Shown piece after piece: positions 8,056 through 17,161 of a stretch of DNA of 64,000 bases (position 1 is the first letter of the stretch; each line of letters begins with the position of its first letter). The DNA is taken from NCBI GenBank assembly GCA_964555235.1, contig CAZKRU010000008.1, forward strand, positions 3,596 through 67,595, in the 5' to 3' direction. The translations under genes were made by a program, and so were the position numbers. Under the pieces are notes generated by a model that saw only the letters and a program-made list of their open reading frames with translations, had not been told where the DNA came from and searched no databases. Origin of the DNA: CAZKRU01 sp964555235 (GTDB lineage: Bacteria; Verrucomicrobiota; Verrucomicrobiia; Methylacidiphilales; CAMAQI01).

Positions 8056-9090
8056 ATGCCTTCCTACTCTTCCCCCGCTCAAATTAAAGTCGGAGTCATC
8101 GGTTACGGTGGCGCTTTTAACATGGGCCAAGCTCACCTGAACGAAATGAAACTCGCGGGAATGACTCCCGTCGCGGTTGCTGAAATCGATCCGAAGCGTC
8201 TCGCTCAGGCGCCCATTGATTTTCCAGGAATCCAAACCTACCGCTCTCACCTCGAGATGCTCAAAAAATCCGATGTCAATTTAATCACCATCATCACTCC
8301 CCACAACACCCACGCCCCGCTCGCGCTCGATTGCCTCCGCGCCGGAAAGCATGTTCTCGCCGAAAAGCCATTCGCCATCACCACTGCGGAGTGTGATGCA
8401 ATGATTCGGGAAGCCAAAAAGCGGAAACTCGTCCTTTCCACCTATCACAATCGCCATTGGGATGGCTGCATTCTCAAAGCCCTTGAACTCATCAAAAAAG
8501 AAAAGCGGATCGGCGAAATCATTCGAATCGAAGCGCGCATGGGATCCCGGGGAAAACCGAATGACTGGTGGCGCACCAGCCGGACAATCTCCGGAGGCAT
8601 TCTCTACGATTGGGGCGTTCACCTTCTTGAATACAGCCTCCAGCTCATCGATTCCAAAGTCGTCGAAGTCTCCGGTTTCGCCAAAGAAGGTTACTGGGCC
8701 AATCAGACAGTCTGGAAAAAGGATACCAACGAAGATGAGGCAACACTCACGGCGCGTTTCGCCAACGGGAAATGGTTAACCCTCCGCATGACTCAGATGG
8801 ATTCCAATCCGAAACCAGGATTTCTTGAAATTACCGGAACCGAGGGAAGCTATCTCGTTCATTGGGGCGAGTACGAAATCATCCGCAAAGAGGGAAACGT
8901 TCTCACCACCGAAACCGGAAAGCATCCGAAAAATGAAGGGGCAAAACTTTACCAAAACATTGCCGACCACATGACCAAGGGAACCAAGCTCATCATCACA
9001 GGAGAATGGGCCCGCCGTCCGATTGAAATCATTGAGCTTGGAATGAAAAGCGCCAAGCAAAACAAAGCCCTCAAACCCAAATACGGCTGA
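8056..9090 (+). CDS. Gfo/Idh/MocA-family NAD(P)-dependent oxidoreductase
   Basis: A 344-residue enzyme of the glucose-fructose oxidoreductase/inositol dehydrogenase family. The N-terminal Rossmann fold shows VGVIGYGGAFNMG, and the conserved AEKPFAIT motif carries the family's lysine. The centre holds GGILYDWGVHLLEY, the usual substrate-side histidine region. I start at ATG 8056 (MPSYSSPAQIKVGV); the upstream extension translates the repeat at 7930-8003. It converges with the LacI gene and borders the carbohydrate locus, so a sugar-derivative substrate is likely, but its identity is not visible. Confidence 0.9.
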   Translation: MPSYSSPAQIKVGVIGYGGAFNMGQAHLNEMKLAGMTPVAVAEIDPKRLAQAPIDFPGIQTYRSHLEMLKKSDVNLITIITPHNTHAPLALDCLRAGKHVLAEKPFAITTAECDAMIREAKKRKLVLSTYHNRHWDGCILKALELIKKEKRIGEIIRIEARMGSRGKPNDWWRTSRTISGGILYDWGVHLLEYSLQLIDSKVVEVSGFAKEGYWANQTVWKKDTNEDEATLTARFANGKWLTLRMTQMDSNPKPGFLEITGTEGSYLVHWGEYEIIRKEGNVLTTETGKHPKNEGAKLYQNIADHMTKGTKLIITGEWARRPIEIIELGMKSAKQNKALKPKYG

Positions 9091-9094
9091 ACGA

Positions 9095-10141
9095 TCACGC
9101 GACGGGCGCAGGACCGGTTGATTCTCCCAGAATGAGTTGTGGCTCCACCTCTTGAGCGATCCCCTGTTTCCGTCGAGCACTTGCCTTCATCTGTCCCAAA
9201 AGAAGATCCCCTGCGAGATTAATAAGCGCGACCGGATTCTGTTCAATCGTCGTCAATGTCGGATGGAGTTCCCGAGCCAGATCCAAATTATCAAAACCGG
9301 TGACTGAAATATCCCGGGGGATATTCAACCCCGCCTCTTTCAGCGCCTGAACCGCTCCAAGGGCAACCCGATCATCAATCGCGATCAACGCCGTCGGTCG
9401 CTCCGGAAAACTTAACACCTTTGCCGCCATCGCACGACCCTCCTGAATCGCCTGATCTGCTAATGGAGCGGTGCCGACTGGAATAAATATTGTCCGAGGA
9501 TCCAACCCACGCTCTCGTGCCACTTCGATAAGTCCCGGCCACCTCCATGGATCCTCCGGCACAATTCCCAAAAGCGCAAAACGCCGGTGCCCCAAACTCA
9601 AAAGATGTTCCAGGAGCAGCTTCATGGCCAAATTTCGATTCAATGAGACGCTTGGAAGTTTCTGCGGATAATGCGGATCAATCATCACGCAAGGCATCCC
9701 CTTCATCAAAGGCTCCACTTCCTTTCTCTTCAAACGGGAATAAATCAAAACCATCGCATCCACGCGAACTCGAAAAAAATCATTGATCACCCGAATTTCA
9801 TTCTCAGGATCACGCACGCTAAATTCGAGAAGACTTCTTAACTGATGCTCCCTGAGAAATTCCTGCAAATGATTGATTTTACTGTTCAGAATCGCACTTC
9901 CCAAACCGGCCACCGAGACTCCAATCAAACCAGTCTTCCGCCCCCGCAAACCTCTCGCCATCGGATTGGGGCGAAACCCCAATTCGTTCATCGCCTTGAG
10001 AATACGATCACGCGTTTTCGCCTTCACTTCGGGATGGCCATTGATGGCGCGCGAAACCGTCCAAGCTGATAATCCCAAATGATTGGCAAAATGAGCAATC
10101 GACGAAAGTGATTTTTTATTGGAAGCGAGGTTTTTATTCAT
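9095..10141 (-). CDS. LacI-family transcriptional regulator
   Basis: A 348-residue regulator. The N-terminal helix-turn-helix reads FANHLGLSAWTVSRAINGHP, and the hinge reads GFRPNPMARGLRG, whose leucine region normally inserts at a central CG of the operator. The periplasmic-binding-protein-like effector domain follows (LIGVSVAGLGSAI, then TALIAIDDRVALGAVQALKEAG and ISVTGFDNLDLA, quoted in pieces). It lies downstream of the aldo/keto reductase on the same strand, 31 bases away. It is the best candidate to bind the three TCAAATACGTATTTGA-type palindromes at 13923, 16491 and 17478. That link is inference. Confidence 0.92.
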   Translation of the reverse strand: MNKNLASNKKSLSSIAHFANHLGLSAWTVSRAINGHPEVKAKTRDRILKAMNELGFRPNPMARGLRGRKTGLIGVSVAGLGSAILNSKINHLQEFLREHQLRSLLEFSVRDPENEIRVINDFFRVRVDAMVLIYSRLKRKEVEPLMKGMPCVMIDPHYPQKLPSVSLNRNLAMKLLLEHLLSLGHRRFALLGIVPEDPWRWPGLIEVARERGLDPRTIFIPVGTAPLADQAIQEGRAMAAKVLSFPERPTALIAIDDRVALGAVQALKEAGLNIPRDISVTGFDNLDLARELHPTLTTIEQNPVALINLAGDLLLGQMKASARRKQGIAQEVEPQLILGESTGPAPVA

Positions 10142-10172
10142 GAAATCGACCGTCTCTCAGATTTTTCTGACC

Positions 10173-11165
10173 TTACCCCAAAATTTCGTCGATGCGTTTA
10201 AGTTCTTCCGCCGAAAAGGAGGAAACCTTTATACAATCAAGATTTTGTTGAAGCTGACTCACACTACTGGCACCAATCAGAACCGAGGTGATTTGTGGGA
10301 TTCGCAAAATCCAGGCAAGCGCCATCTGCGCCAGACTTTGGCCTCGTTTATGAGCGAGGTCATGAAGACGAGTCACCTTGGTCAGAATTTCCGGTGTGAT
10401 ATGATCTTTTTTAAGGAAAACACTTTTTCCACCCGCCCGAGAATCAGACGGAATCCCATTCAAATACCGATCCGTCAAAAGCCCTTGTGCCAAAGGTGAA
10501 AACGGGATACACCCGACATTCTCCTTTTCAAGAACAGGAATCAGATCCGGTTCAATCACCCGATGAAACATGTTGTACTTTGGCTGATGAATCAGCAGAG
10601 GCGTTCCAAGTGATTTTAAAATCGCTGCCGCTTTGAGCGTTTGCTCTCCGCTATAATTCGATATGCCGACATAAAGCGCTTTCCCCTGTCGAACCAGGTG
10701 ATCCAACGCCGCCATCGTCTCCTCGAGTGGAGTATCGGGATCGGGTCGGTGATGATAGAAAATATCAACATAGTCGAGCTTCATTCGCCGAAGACTCTGG
10801 TCGAGACTGGAAACGAGGTATTTGCGGGAACCCCATTCCCCATAGGGACCGTTCCACATGTGATATCCCGCTTTGGTCGAGATCACCAGCTCATCCCGAT
10901 AGGGCCTTAAGTCGGATTCCATGACTTGTCCGAAATTAATTTCAGCAGAACCGGGAGATGGGCCATAATTATTGGCGAGATCAAAGTGCGTCACTCCTGA
11001 ATCAAACGCAGACAAAATAATTTCCCGCTGACGCGCCAGGGGATCGGAATCTCCAAAATTCTGCCATAATCCAAGAGAGACCGGAGGGAGCTTCAATCCG
11101 CTGTTCCCACAGCGCCGATATGTCGCGATTTCGTATCGTTGAGGATTGGCAGAGTAAGATGACAT
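10173..11165 (-). CDS. Aldo/keto reductase, YghZ-like (L-glyceraldehyde 3-phosphate reductase type)
   Basis: A 330-residue (alpha/beta)8-barrel NADPH reductase. The catalytic tetrad can be placed: Asp in HFDLANNYG, Tyr in NNYGPSPGSAE, Lys in VISTKAGYHMW and His in IFYHHRPDPDTP. The C-terminal cofactor-binding segment SVLIGASSVSQLQQN is present. The context YGPSPGSAE and MWNGPYGEWGSRKYL is typical of the YghZ/Gpr group that reduces short sugar aldehydes. It lies between the secreted jelly-roll gene and the LacI regulator, all on one strand, suggesting a role in sugar catabolism. Confidence 0.9.
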   Translation of the reverse strand: MSSYSANPQRYEIATYRRCGNSGLKLPPVSLGLWQNFGDSDPLARQREIILSAFDSGVTHFDLANNYGPSPGSAEINFGQVMESDLRPYRDELVISTKAGYHMWNGPYGEWGSRKYLVSSLDQSLRRMKLDYVDIFYHHRPDPDTPLEETMAALDHLVRQGKALYVGISNYSGEQTLKAAAILKSLGTPLLIHQPKYNMFHRVIEPDLIPVLEKENVGCIPFSPLAQGLLTDRYLNGIPSDSRAGGKSVFLKKDHITPEILTKVTRLHDLAHKRGQSLAQMALAWILRIPQITSVLIGASSVSQLQQNLDCIKVSSFSAEELKRIDEILG

Positions 11166-11252
11166 AGGTGTCAGTATGATTTCCGATTATTCAATTGATG
11201 TCATTTAAAATATTATTGAATTTGAGAGATCCCACCGAAGGGAATGCTCAAA

Positions 11253-12068
11253 CTATGGGGTACGCGCCACGGAGACATCATCCAATGTCAGTGCTCCGGT
11301 CGCCTCAGGAGCCACGCGAAAGACGATCGTGTCGAAACCCTTACAAATATTGGAACTGTCTTCACAGGCAAAAATAATATCGTTCATCTCAAACTTGATT
11401 GCCGCTTGATCCTCACCCGTGCGTTTGATTGTCAGGGTCCCTTTCACCGCAACACCACTCGTCAATTCAAATCCTCGCTCGCTTCCCGGCAGGATGGCAA
11501 ACAAACCTTTTTCGCCATTGAACAAGGTCGGATCTTCACCCACCCGTTTACGGATCGTCGTTCCACCCGCCGATGGACTTCCGACGTTGGTCCAGATCGA
11601 ATATCCGGTCCACTTGTGATATCTCACGTCAGAGGTATATCCTTGGTTCACCACAGGATAGTCATTGGAATTAAATATCCCGAACCGCAAACCATTCTTG
11701 ATCGCCGCTGGACTTGAAAGAGAAAGCTTGAAAGAGAGTACCATCGTCTCCCCTACATTTAAGACTTTGGCACCGTCCGAGAAACGGGCAAGTGTTTGCG
11801 CTTGGCCCGCCTTGGAGTCCGCCGTCAAAACCAGAGCCTTGCCTGAAACCTCCAGAGTCGTGGTCTTTTGATTCGCAACCGAGTTGGCAATCTTTTGCCA
11901 AGCGGCATGATCCGGCAGACGTTGTTCCGTATATTCCCCATCATCAAACGTATTGTTCAGCAAAACCTCACCCTGTGTGAAACTTAACGTGAAAAATAAT
12001 GCAAAAATCGATCGCCAGACAAATACTCCATTCCACGGCAAAGTTTTCTTCAGAAGAGGTGCTTTCAT
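11253..12068 (-). CDS. Secreted beta-sandwich protein of unknown function
   Basis: A 271-residue protein. A signal peptide is visible as a basic N-terminus then WRSIFALFFTLSFTQG. The mature part has alternating strands and ends with LTLDDVSVARTP, the closing strand pattern often seen in jelly-roll (concanavalin-like) carbohydrate-binding or lyase-like domains. No catalytic motif is recognised. A good ribosome-binding site (AAGGAAAC) precedes the ATG by about eight bases. It sits 89 bases downstream of the GH28-like gene, so a role in handling the same polysaccharide is inferred. Confidence 0.75.
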   Translation of the reverse strand: MKAPLLKKTLPWNGVFVWRSIFALFFTLSFTQGEVLLNNTFDDGEYTEQRLPDHAAWQKIANSVANQKTTTLEVSGKALVLTADSKAGQAQTLARFSDGAKVLNVGETMVLSFKLSLSSPAAIKNGLRFGIFNSNDYPVVNQGYTSDVRYHKWTGYSIWTNVGSPSAGGTTIRKRVGEDPTLFNGEKGLFAILPGSERGFELTSGVAVKGTLTIKRTGEDQAAIKFEMNDIIFACEDSSNICKGFDTIVFRVAPEATGALTLDDVSVARTP

Positions 12069-12157
12069 TATTTTTGTTTCCTTTTTTATTTCTGATTCAG
12101 AGAGCGAGCAATCTTATCCGTTCCACCATAAAAAGCCACGGTCAAAATCAACATCCC

Positions 12158-13840
12158 TCATTTCACTACAATGTTTTCTGAAAAATCACCCAGCTTCATC
12201 GGAATGTCTCCGATTTTTTTCACCTGTACCCCACCGATGACAATGTTTTCAAATGTCACCCCTGAGATCTGAGATCCGGCACTCAACCCCTCGATGCTTG
12301 ATTCCTGTTTCGCGGGCTGCAAGGCGAAGAAATCCTTGATCAAAACATTGGTAATGGAGCCAGGCGCTCCTCCTCGACCCTTGCGCGCTTTCAACAAAAA
12401 GAATCTTTCATTGCGATCCCCACCAATATATTCCGCACGATTATTAATTGCCTTGATGTTGTAGATCTTTCCTCCGTCTTCACTCTGCAGCGCCACGGCT
12501 CGGTCCGCTCGCACAATGTCATTATTTTCGAAGAGGATATCGTACATATCCTCATGGGTCTCCGTTCCGACTCGAATGGCGCATTTATGGCACCAGAGAA
12601 CATTGTTTTTAGCCACCACATCGAAACAAGGACGCTTCAGATTCATGTAATACGTCACCTTGGTACTAATGGTATCGTCTCCGGTGTAGATAAACGAGTC
12701 TTCAATGACGACATGCTGTGATGCATCAATGTCGACCCCATCGGTATTACTCACTAAAAAGCTATCAATCTTCTCACTCGCTCCAGGAGTGACCCGCACA
12801 TCGTTGATTAACTTGAAATTCCGATAGGTAATGCTTTCTGATTGCAACATGTGCAAAGACCAGCGTGATGAGTTTCGAAAATAAATCCCATCAACCAGAA
12901 TATCCGAGCTTTCCACGGATCTCATCAGTTTGATATTCGCTTTCGCGTTTTTCGTGCGAACTTCCAATCCATTTCCATCAATCACTCCTCGACCGGTGAC
13001 TTTCACATTCTTCGCCTTACCAAGAAAAATAAACGAGGAGTCCTTCGGATTGCTTCCTTGAAGCGGATAAAGCTCTGGAACAAAATCCGGGATTGCCTTG
13101 ATCAAAGCCCCATTTTGCAAGTAGAGATGGACGTTGCTCTTCAGTTTCAACTGACCGACAAAATACTGACCATTGGGCACATACAAAACCCCTCCGGATC
13201 CACCGTTTTTTGCAGAGGTTTCATCAATCGCTTTTTGAAATTCCGCTGTTACAGGTGCATCGGGATTGTGAGGTGCTGGCATGTAACTCGCCAAATTGGT
13301 TACCGCAGAATCACCAATCGTCGGAGCTCCGACTTCCGGAGAATCCGCAAAGATAAAAAGCTTCTCTTGTTTGTTCAGCGTCAGGATCAAGCTCCGGGGT
13401 TGAGTCAGTGAAAAGGTCCAGCTATCGTCTTTTTTGACAGCAGCAATCTTGAAACTAAGAGGACTGATCGCACAGTCAGTGATCGGCTGGCTCGCCTTGA
13501 TGACAACCTCCACCTTTCCCGTAAGGATAAAGCGCGCGTAACTGACGTCTCCAAAAGACTCAACGCCGATGGGCTGACCGTTGATCGAGATCGTGTAGTT
13601 CGTACTCGCAACTGCGCCGGGAGTTTTTTCGTAAGGAATCCACTCCGCCGCAACACTGTTTGAAAGCAGTACAAACCATAGTAAAATTGAAAACTTCAAA
13701 ATCCCCCCCCATGATTTTGAGCAAACTAACGCGGAATATCCCCGCATGGAAATAAGACGAACATTAATACTGGTGGTGTTTTTCATAAAATAAGAGCCCA
13801 AGTTCATGGAAGGATTTGTTAAATTTTTATTTTCCGGCAA
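12158..13840 (-). CDS. GH28/GH49-like right-handed beta-helix glycosidase, exported
   Basis: Up to 560 residues. A signal peptide is seen around ILKFSILLWFVLLSNSVAAE. Several ATGs precede it (13840, 13807, 13786, 13747) and the true start is uncertain. An N-terminal beta-sandwich (about residues 65-175) resembles the domain that precedes GH49-type helices. The beta-helix part carries SNTDGVDIDAS and IYTGDDTIS, the two acidic motifs of polygalacturonase-like enzymes. The usual GHG and RIK motifs are not seen in standard form; CAIRVGTETHED occupies the expected area. It therefore belongs to the broader pectinase-fold glycosidases, and its substrate could be pectin or another plant or algal glycan. 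A regulated promoter lies at 13923-13965. Confidence 0.82.
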   Translation of the reverse strand: MPENKNLTNPSMNLGSYFMKNTTSINVRLISMRGYSALVCSKSWGGILKFSILLWFVLLSNSVAAEWIPYEKTPGAVASTNYTISINGQPIGVESFGDVSYARFILTGKVEVVIKASQPITDCAISPLSFKIAAVKKDDSWTFSLTQPRSLILTLNKQEKLFIFADSPEVGAPTIGDSAVTNLASYMPAPHNPDAPVTAEFQKAIDETSAKNGGSGGVLYVPNGQYFVGQLKLKSNVHLYLQNGALIKAIPDFVPELYPLQGSNPKDSSFIFLGKAKNVKVTGRGVIDGNGLEVRTKNAKANIKLMRSVESSDILVDGIYFRNSSRWSLHMLQSESITYRNFKLINDVRVTPGASEKIDSFLVSNTDGVDIDASQHVVIEDSFIYTGDDTISTKVTYYMNLKRPCFDVVAKNNVLWCHKCAIRVGTETHEDMYDILFENNDIVRADRAVALQSEDGGKIYNIKAINNRAEYIGGDRNERFFLLKARKGRGGAPGSITNVLIKDFFALQPAKQESSIEGLSAGSQISGVTFENIVIGGVQVKKIGDIPMKLGDFSENIVVK

Positions 13841-13922
13841 TCATCTCTGTCGAAAAGCTGGTGATTTTTCCCGACGCAGGATGCGGCACCGGACGGGGAG
13901 GAATTTTGAGTTTTCATAAATT

Positions 13923-13965
13923 TCTAATACGTATTTGATTTTACCATCAAAGGCGTTTTTTGCAA
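13923..13965 (-). promoter_or_regulatory. Promoter with LacI-type operator for the GH28-like gene
   Basis: Read on the minus strand: -35 TTGCAA (13965-13960), 16-base spacer, -10 TAAAAT (13943-13938), then the palindrome TCAAATACGTATTAGA (13938-13923) overlapping the end of the -10. The same order and spacing occur at 16491-16534 and 17450-17493. A repressor bound here would block polymerase. Confidence 0.75.
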
Positions 13966-14012
13966 GTAAAGATATTCAGGAGATTACAAAGCCCTATGTC
14001 CAAGCGACTTTC

Positions 14013-15311
14013 TCAAGGCTTTGACGGTGGAGAATCCGTTGTCGGAGCCGTTTTGATCTCAATCTTGTAGACATTCCTTTCCCCACTCCAACTCCCTTTT
14101 CCCGCACACCCTAAAACCATCCCTTGAATCGTACTCTCCGTGATTTTGGCGATTCCAGAAATTTCCCAACTCGGCCCTTCCACCAAAAGTCGATTCGCCA
14201 CAAAACTAACGTTTTCACTCAGGGTAATCTTCCCTTTATCTGGAGAGGTGATTTTTACGTCATCAAACTCCAAGCGTGTCGCTTGCGCATTACGCGTCAA
14301 AATCGGAATCGCCTCGCCGGTTGCCATAATCACCGATTGCTGAAATTTCGTCACGGTCGAGTGCCCCGCAAGAAATTCGAACGCCAGATTCCCTTCCAAA
14401 TGGGCGTTTCGAATCTCCGTCTTCGCCAGGTTTCCCATTCCAAAGCCGGTGGAATTTCGACTAGCCCAATAACCGTCGACGACCGATTCACACGCTTCGT
14501 GAGGACTAAACCCATCGTCTCCACACTCATAAGCAGCAATATTTTCGAAACGAACCTCACTACATCCATCGTGAAGATTATACCCGTCATTCAAAACATG
14601 GGTTACCACCAGATTTCGAATGATCAAATGCGCGTTTTTGGTGCCACGAATGGCAACTCCATTCTGCCGATAGGGAATTTCAATGTTTGCCTCCGAGATC
14701 CCTCCGGCGACCCGAACAAAAAATCGAGAGGAGGCCGCGTCGTAAGTCCATTCGCCCGACCGAAGTTCCTCCGGCCTCTTGAACGGAGCCTTCCTCCCCT
14801 TACTGGTTCTTCCCATATGTTGAATTTGCTGGTTGAAGAGAAAATAGATTCGATCCAAGTTTGCAGCAACCCCTCCCCCCGTACTCAACATTTTTGAAAG
14901 TTTATCACTACTAAACAACCCATCCCCTTGAGCGATCCACTCCTCAGGATTCAACGGCTCACACCCCGTCAAGGTTGCTCCATGTCCATCAATGATGATG
15001 GGCCTACCCGTATCCCCCGAGAGATCCCGAATGGTCAAAGTTTCGTGATAAGGTGTCGTATTTGAAGCCAGGTTCAGCCGGTCTCCTGCCGCCAGCAATG
15101 AAACCGCTTTCGCCAGAGTCTTGACCGGACCAACCCCCTTTTCACCGAGAAGCGCCGATCGCCCATCCGCAAGATCATCTCCCCGCTCATTGTCGACGTA
15201 AAAATCACGCCCCGAAATCTTAAACTCGACCTCACCTCGAATCATCAGTGGCAGTAAGATTCCAACCCACATCGACAAGTATACCCCTCTGAGGATCGAA
15301 TTCGTGCTCAC
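14013..15311 (-). CDS. Exported right-handed beta-helix protein (paralogue 2)
   Basis: A 432-residue protein with an N-terminal hydrophobic leader (YLSMWVGILLPLMIRG). A DUF1565-like opening YVDNERGDDLADGR is followed by GPVKTLAKAVSLLAAGDRL, typical of pectate-lyase-fold helices. The central coils include HLIIRNLVVTHVLNDGYNLH and ECGDDGFSPHEA. These align with HLIIRNVRASGSTNDGFNIH and FDEGFSSHDVSE in the next upstream gene, so the two are tandem paralogues. Whether it is a lyase, a hydrolase or a binding protein is not clear. It starts 3 bases after the upstream stop and shares its promoter. Confidence 0.8.
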   Translation of the reverse strand: MSTNSILRGVYLSMWVGILLPLMIRGEVEFKISGRDFYVDNERGDDLADGRSALLGEKGVGPVKTLAKAVSLLAAGDRLNLASNTTPYHETLTIRDLSGDTGRPIIIDGHGATLTGCEPLNPEEWIAQGDGLFSSDKLSKMLSTGGGVAANLDRIYFLFNQQIQHMGRTSKGRKAPFKRPEELRSGEWTYDAASSRFFVRVAGGISEANIEIPYRQNGVAIRGTKNAHLIIRNLVVTHVLNDGYNLHDGCSEVRFENIAAYECGDDGFSPHEACESVVDGYWASRNSTGFGMGNLAKTEIRNAHLEGNLAFEFLAGHSTVTKFQQSVIMATGEAIPILTRNAQATRLEFDDVKITSPDKGKITLSENVSFVANRLLVEGPSWEISGIAKITESTIQGMVLGCAGKGSWSGERNVYKIEIKTAPTTDSPPSKP

Positions 15312-15314
15312 CTC

Positions 15315-16487
15315 TCAAGGCTCCTTCAGCGGCGGCAACTCATCCGTCGCATGTACCGTCGGTCGATCTCCTTCGAATATGCAATCCGAAGCAATATTCA
15401 ACGCTTCCTTCGATGGCTTGTTCCCCTTGGTTTCCTGATAGCTCTCCCAAGGACGATTACCTCCCCAACGAGATTCGTAGGTCACCAACCCCGTGCATGA
15501 CATTTTACCACCAAGCTGAACCTGTCCCACCCCATTATCCCACACCTTCACATTATCCAACACCGTCTCTCCCCTTTGAGTCCAGAGCCCCCACCCGAGA
15601 TTTGAAAAAATCTCGACATTACTCGCCTTAAACTTGATCGTCGACCGACTCGCATTCCAAATCCCATTATCATTCCCCCAAAAACGGCCCTTGCGGATTT
15701 CAGTTTCGCTCACGTCATGCGAAGAAAACCCTTCGTCAAAATTTTGGAACCCCTCAATGTTCTCAAAAACAAGATTCTCGCAGGTCGAGTGAATATTAAA
15801 CCCATCATTTGTACTTCCTGAGGCCCGCACATTGCGAATAATCAGATGCGAAGCCTTGAGGATCGAGACAACTGCTCCACGCGTGGCAATCTCCCACCCT
15901 TCCGGCTTCGTATCTGAAAGCAGCTCCAATCGTTTTTTATCGTCAGACATTCGGGCAAATCGCGTGAACTGCTTGGTAACAGGATCCACCACCAACCGGA
16001 CTCCTTGATAGGTGATAACACAGGGAAATGGCGACTCCGGACTCTTCTCGATACGAGTCGAAATAATCGGAACCTCACAAATCCATTTCCCTCCTTCTTC
16101 ACGAAATCCCTTGAGAGGCTCAAACCCGGTAATCAATTCATTACTACCGTCTAAAATAATCGGATTTCCCGGATCCCCTGATTTCTTCAAAAGCACCGAT
16201 TCTCGATACGGCCCACTTCCTGGAGCCACGTGAATGGTATCACCCGCTCCAGCCACCTCCACGGCCTCCATAATGGTTTTGTGCGGCGCCCCACCTCTTT
16301 GATCCACCTCCAGAACACGCGCAACCGCAGCTGACACCATCAACCCCAAGAACCCTCCAATGAAAAAACGTCTTCCAGTCCCAACGGCATGATGCGATCC
16401 CAAAAGCATCGCGACCACCGCTTCAACGAGGATTGTCAGCTTTTTCAGGCTGGAAACTTGATTGCAAGGAGTGGCGAGAGAGATCAT
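15315..16487 (-). CDS. Exported right-handed beta-helix protein (paralogue 1)
   Basis: Up to 390 residues. The longest frame starts at ATG 16487, only about 13 bases from the predicted transcription start. An internal ATG at 16409 would give a cleaner signal peptide (RRFFIGGFLGLMVSAAVA), and I consider it likely. The mature part shows the typical opening KTIMEAVEVAGAGDTIHVAP followed by helix coils, with a conserved NDGFNIHSTCENLVFENIEG segment. Fold and context suggest polysaccharide degradation or binding. It is the first gene of a two-gene unit driven by the operator-bearing promoter at 16491-16534. Confidence 0.8.
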   Translation of the reverse strand: MISLATPCNQVSSLKKLTILVEAVVAMLLGSHHAVGTGRRFFIGGFLGLMVSAAVARVLEVDQRGGAPHKTIMEAVEVAGAGDTIHVAPGSGPYRESVLLKKSGDPGNPIILDGSNELITGFEPLKGFREEGGKWICEVPIISTRIEKSPESPFPCVITYQGVRLVVDPVTKQFTRFARMSDDKKRLELLSDTKPEGWEIATRGAVVSILKASHLIIRNVRASGSTNDGFNIHSTCENLVFENIEGFQNFDEGFSSHDVSETEIRKGRFWGNDNGIWNASRSTIKFKASNVEIFSNLGWGLWTQRGETVLDNVKVWDNGVGQVQLGGKMSCTGLVTYESRWGGNRPWESYQETKGNKPSKEALNIASDCIFEGDRPTVHATDELPPLKEP

Positions 16488-16490
16488 AAT

Positions 16491-16534
16491 TCAAATACGT
16501 GTTTGAATTGTATCACTACTTTCATTTCTGACAA
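16491..16534 (-). promoter_or_regulatory. Promoter with LacI-type operator for the beta-helix pair
   Basis: Minus strand: -35 TTGTCA (16534-16529), 16-base spacer, -10 TACAAT (16512-16507), then the palindrome TCAAACACGTATTTGA (16506-16491), one mismatch from perfect. The -35 and the bases after it (TTGTCAGAA) are identical to those at 17450. Confidence 0.8.
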
Positions 16535-16564
16535 GTAAAAGTTTGTAATTTTACGTTCTTCTTC

Positions 16565-16894
16565 TTAAGATTTTATTAAATTTAATCCCTTAAACGGAAG
16601 AGCGGACTCGTTTCCATTTGAATCTCTGACTGGGATCATTGGCTCGTTTTTTTCAATCGTCGTCAAAAATTCTTGAAAATCCATTTCAAAATATATGAAT
16701 TGGTTTTTTGGATCCATGCTTTCTAATGTCTTTAGAGCATCCGTTTGCCTAAGCCAACATGGTATTGAAAATCCACCTGAGACTTTTAGTAAAAAATGAT
16801 TCCTTTGATTCAATGCAAACCATAGCTTGATCTTTCTTTCAAAAAATTGAGCCAATTCCTTACATGAATTCTTATTGATATCCCAGGCTTGCAT
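16565..16894 (-). CDS. Orphan hypothetical protein, AT-rich
   Basis: A 109-residue open frame starting MQAWDINKNSCKELAQ. I recognise no family. It has no signal peptide or membrane segment and has a mixed hydrophobic and charged composition. The base composition is clearly richer in A and T than neighbouring genes, and the gene sits just beyond the 3' end of tRNA-Pro, a usual place for acquired DNA. It may be a foreign insert. It could also be a chance frame, since there is no clear ribosome-binding site. Confidence 0.45.
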   Translation of the reverse strand: MQAWDINKNSCKELAQFFERKIKLWFALNQRNHFLLKVSGGFSIPCWLRQTDALKTLESMDPKNQFIYFEMDFQEFLTTIEKNEPMIPVRDSNGNESALPFKGLNLIKS

Positions 16895-17026
16895 AATTAC
16901 CTATTACTTAGGCCAATTGCAGCAATGGGGAAGCATCTGAATATTCGTTGGCAGCCCACTCAAAACCTTTAAATACGTTTACTGCAGCTTCTTATCCATA
17001 AAACATAGTGCAGAAATTTTAGAGTT

Positions 17027-17101
17027 TCGGAGTGACAGGATTCGAACCTGCGACGTCCTGCTCCCAAAGCAGGTGCTCTAGCCAGACTGAGCTACACTCC
17101 G
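17027..17101 (-). tRNA. tRNA-Pro (anticodon TGG)
   Basis: Read on the minus strand: acceptor CGGAGTG pairs with CACTCCG, the D arm contains TAGCTCAGTCTGGCTAGAGC, the anticodon stem CCTGC/GCAGG encloses TTTGGGA giving anticodon TGG, and the T arm contains GGTTCGAATCC. No CCA is encoded, unlike the tRNA-Gln at 4325. Confidence 0.93.
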
Positions 17102-17161
17102 TATCTTGCGAACGACCAAGATAAAAGGAGTCCGAGAAAAGGGCAATCATTATTCCACTCT

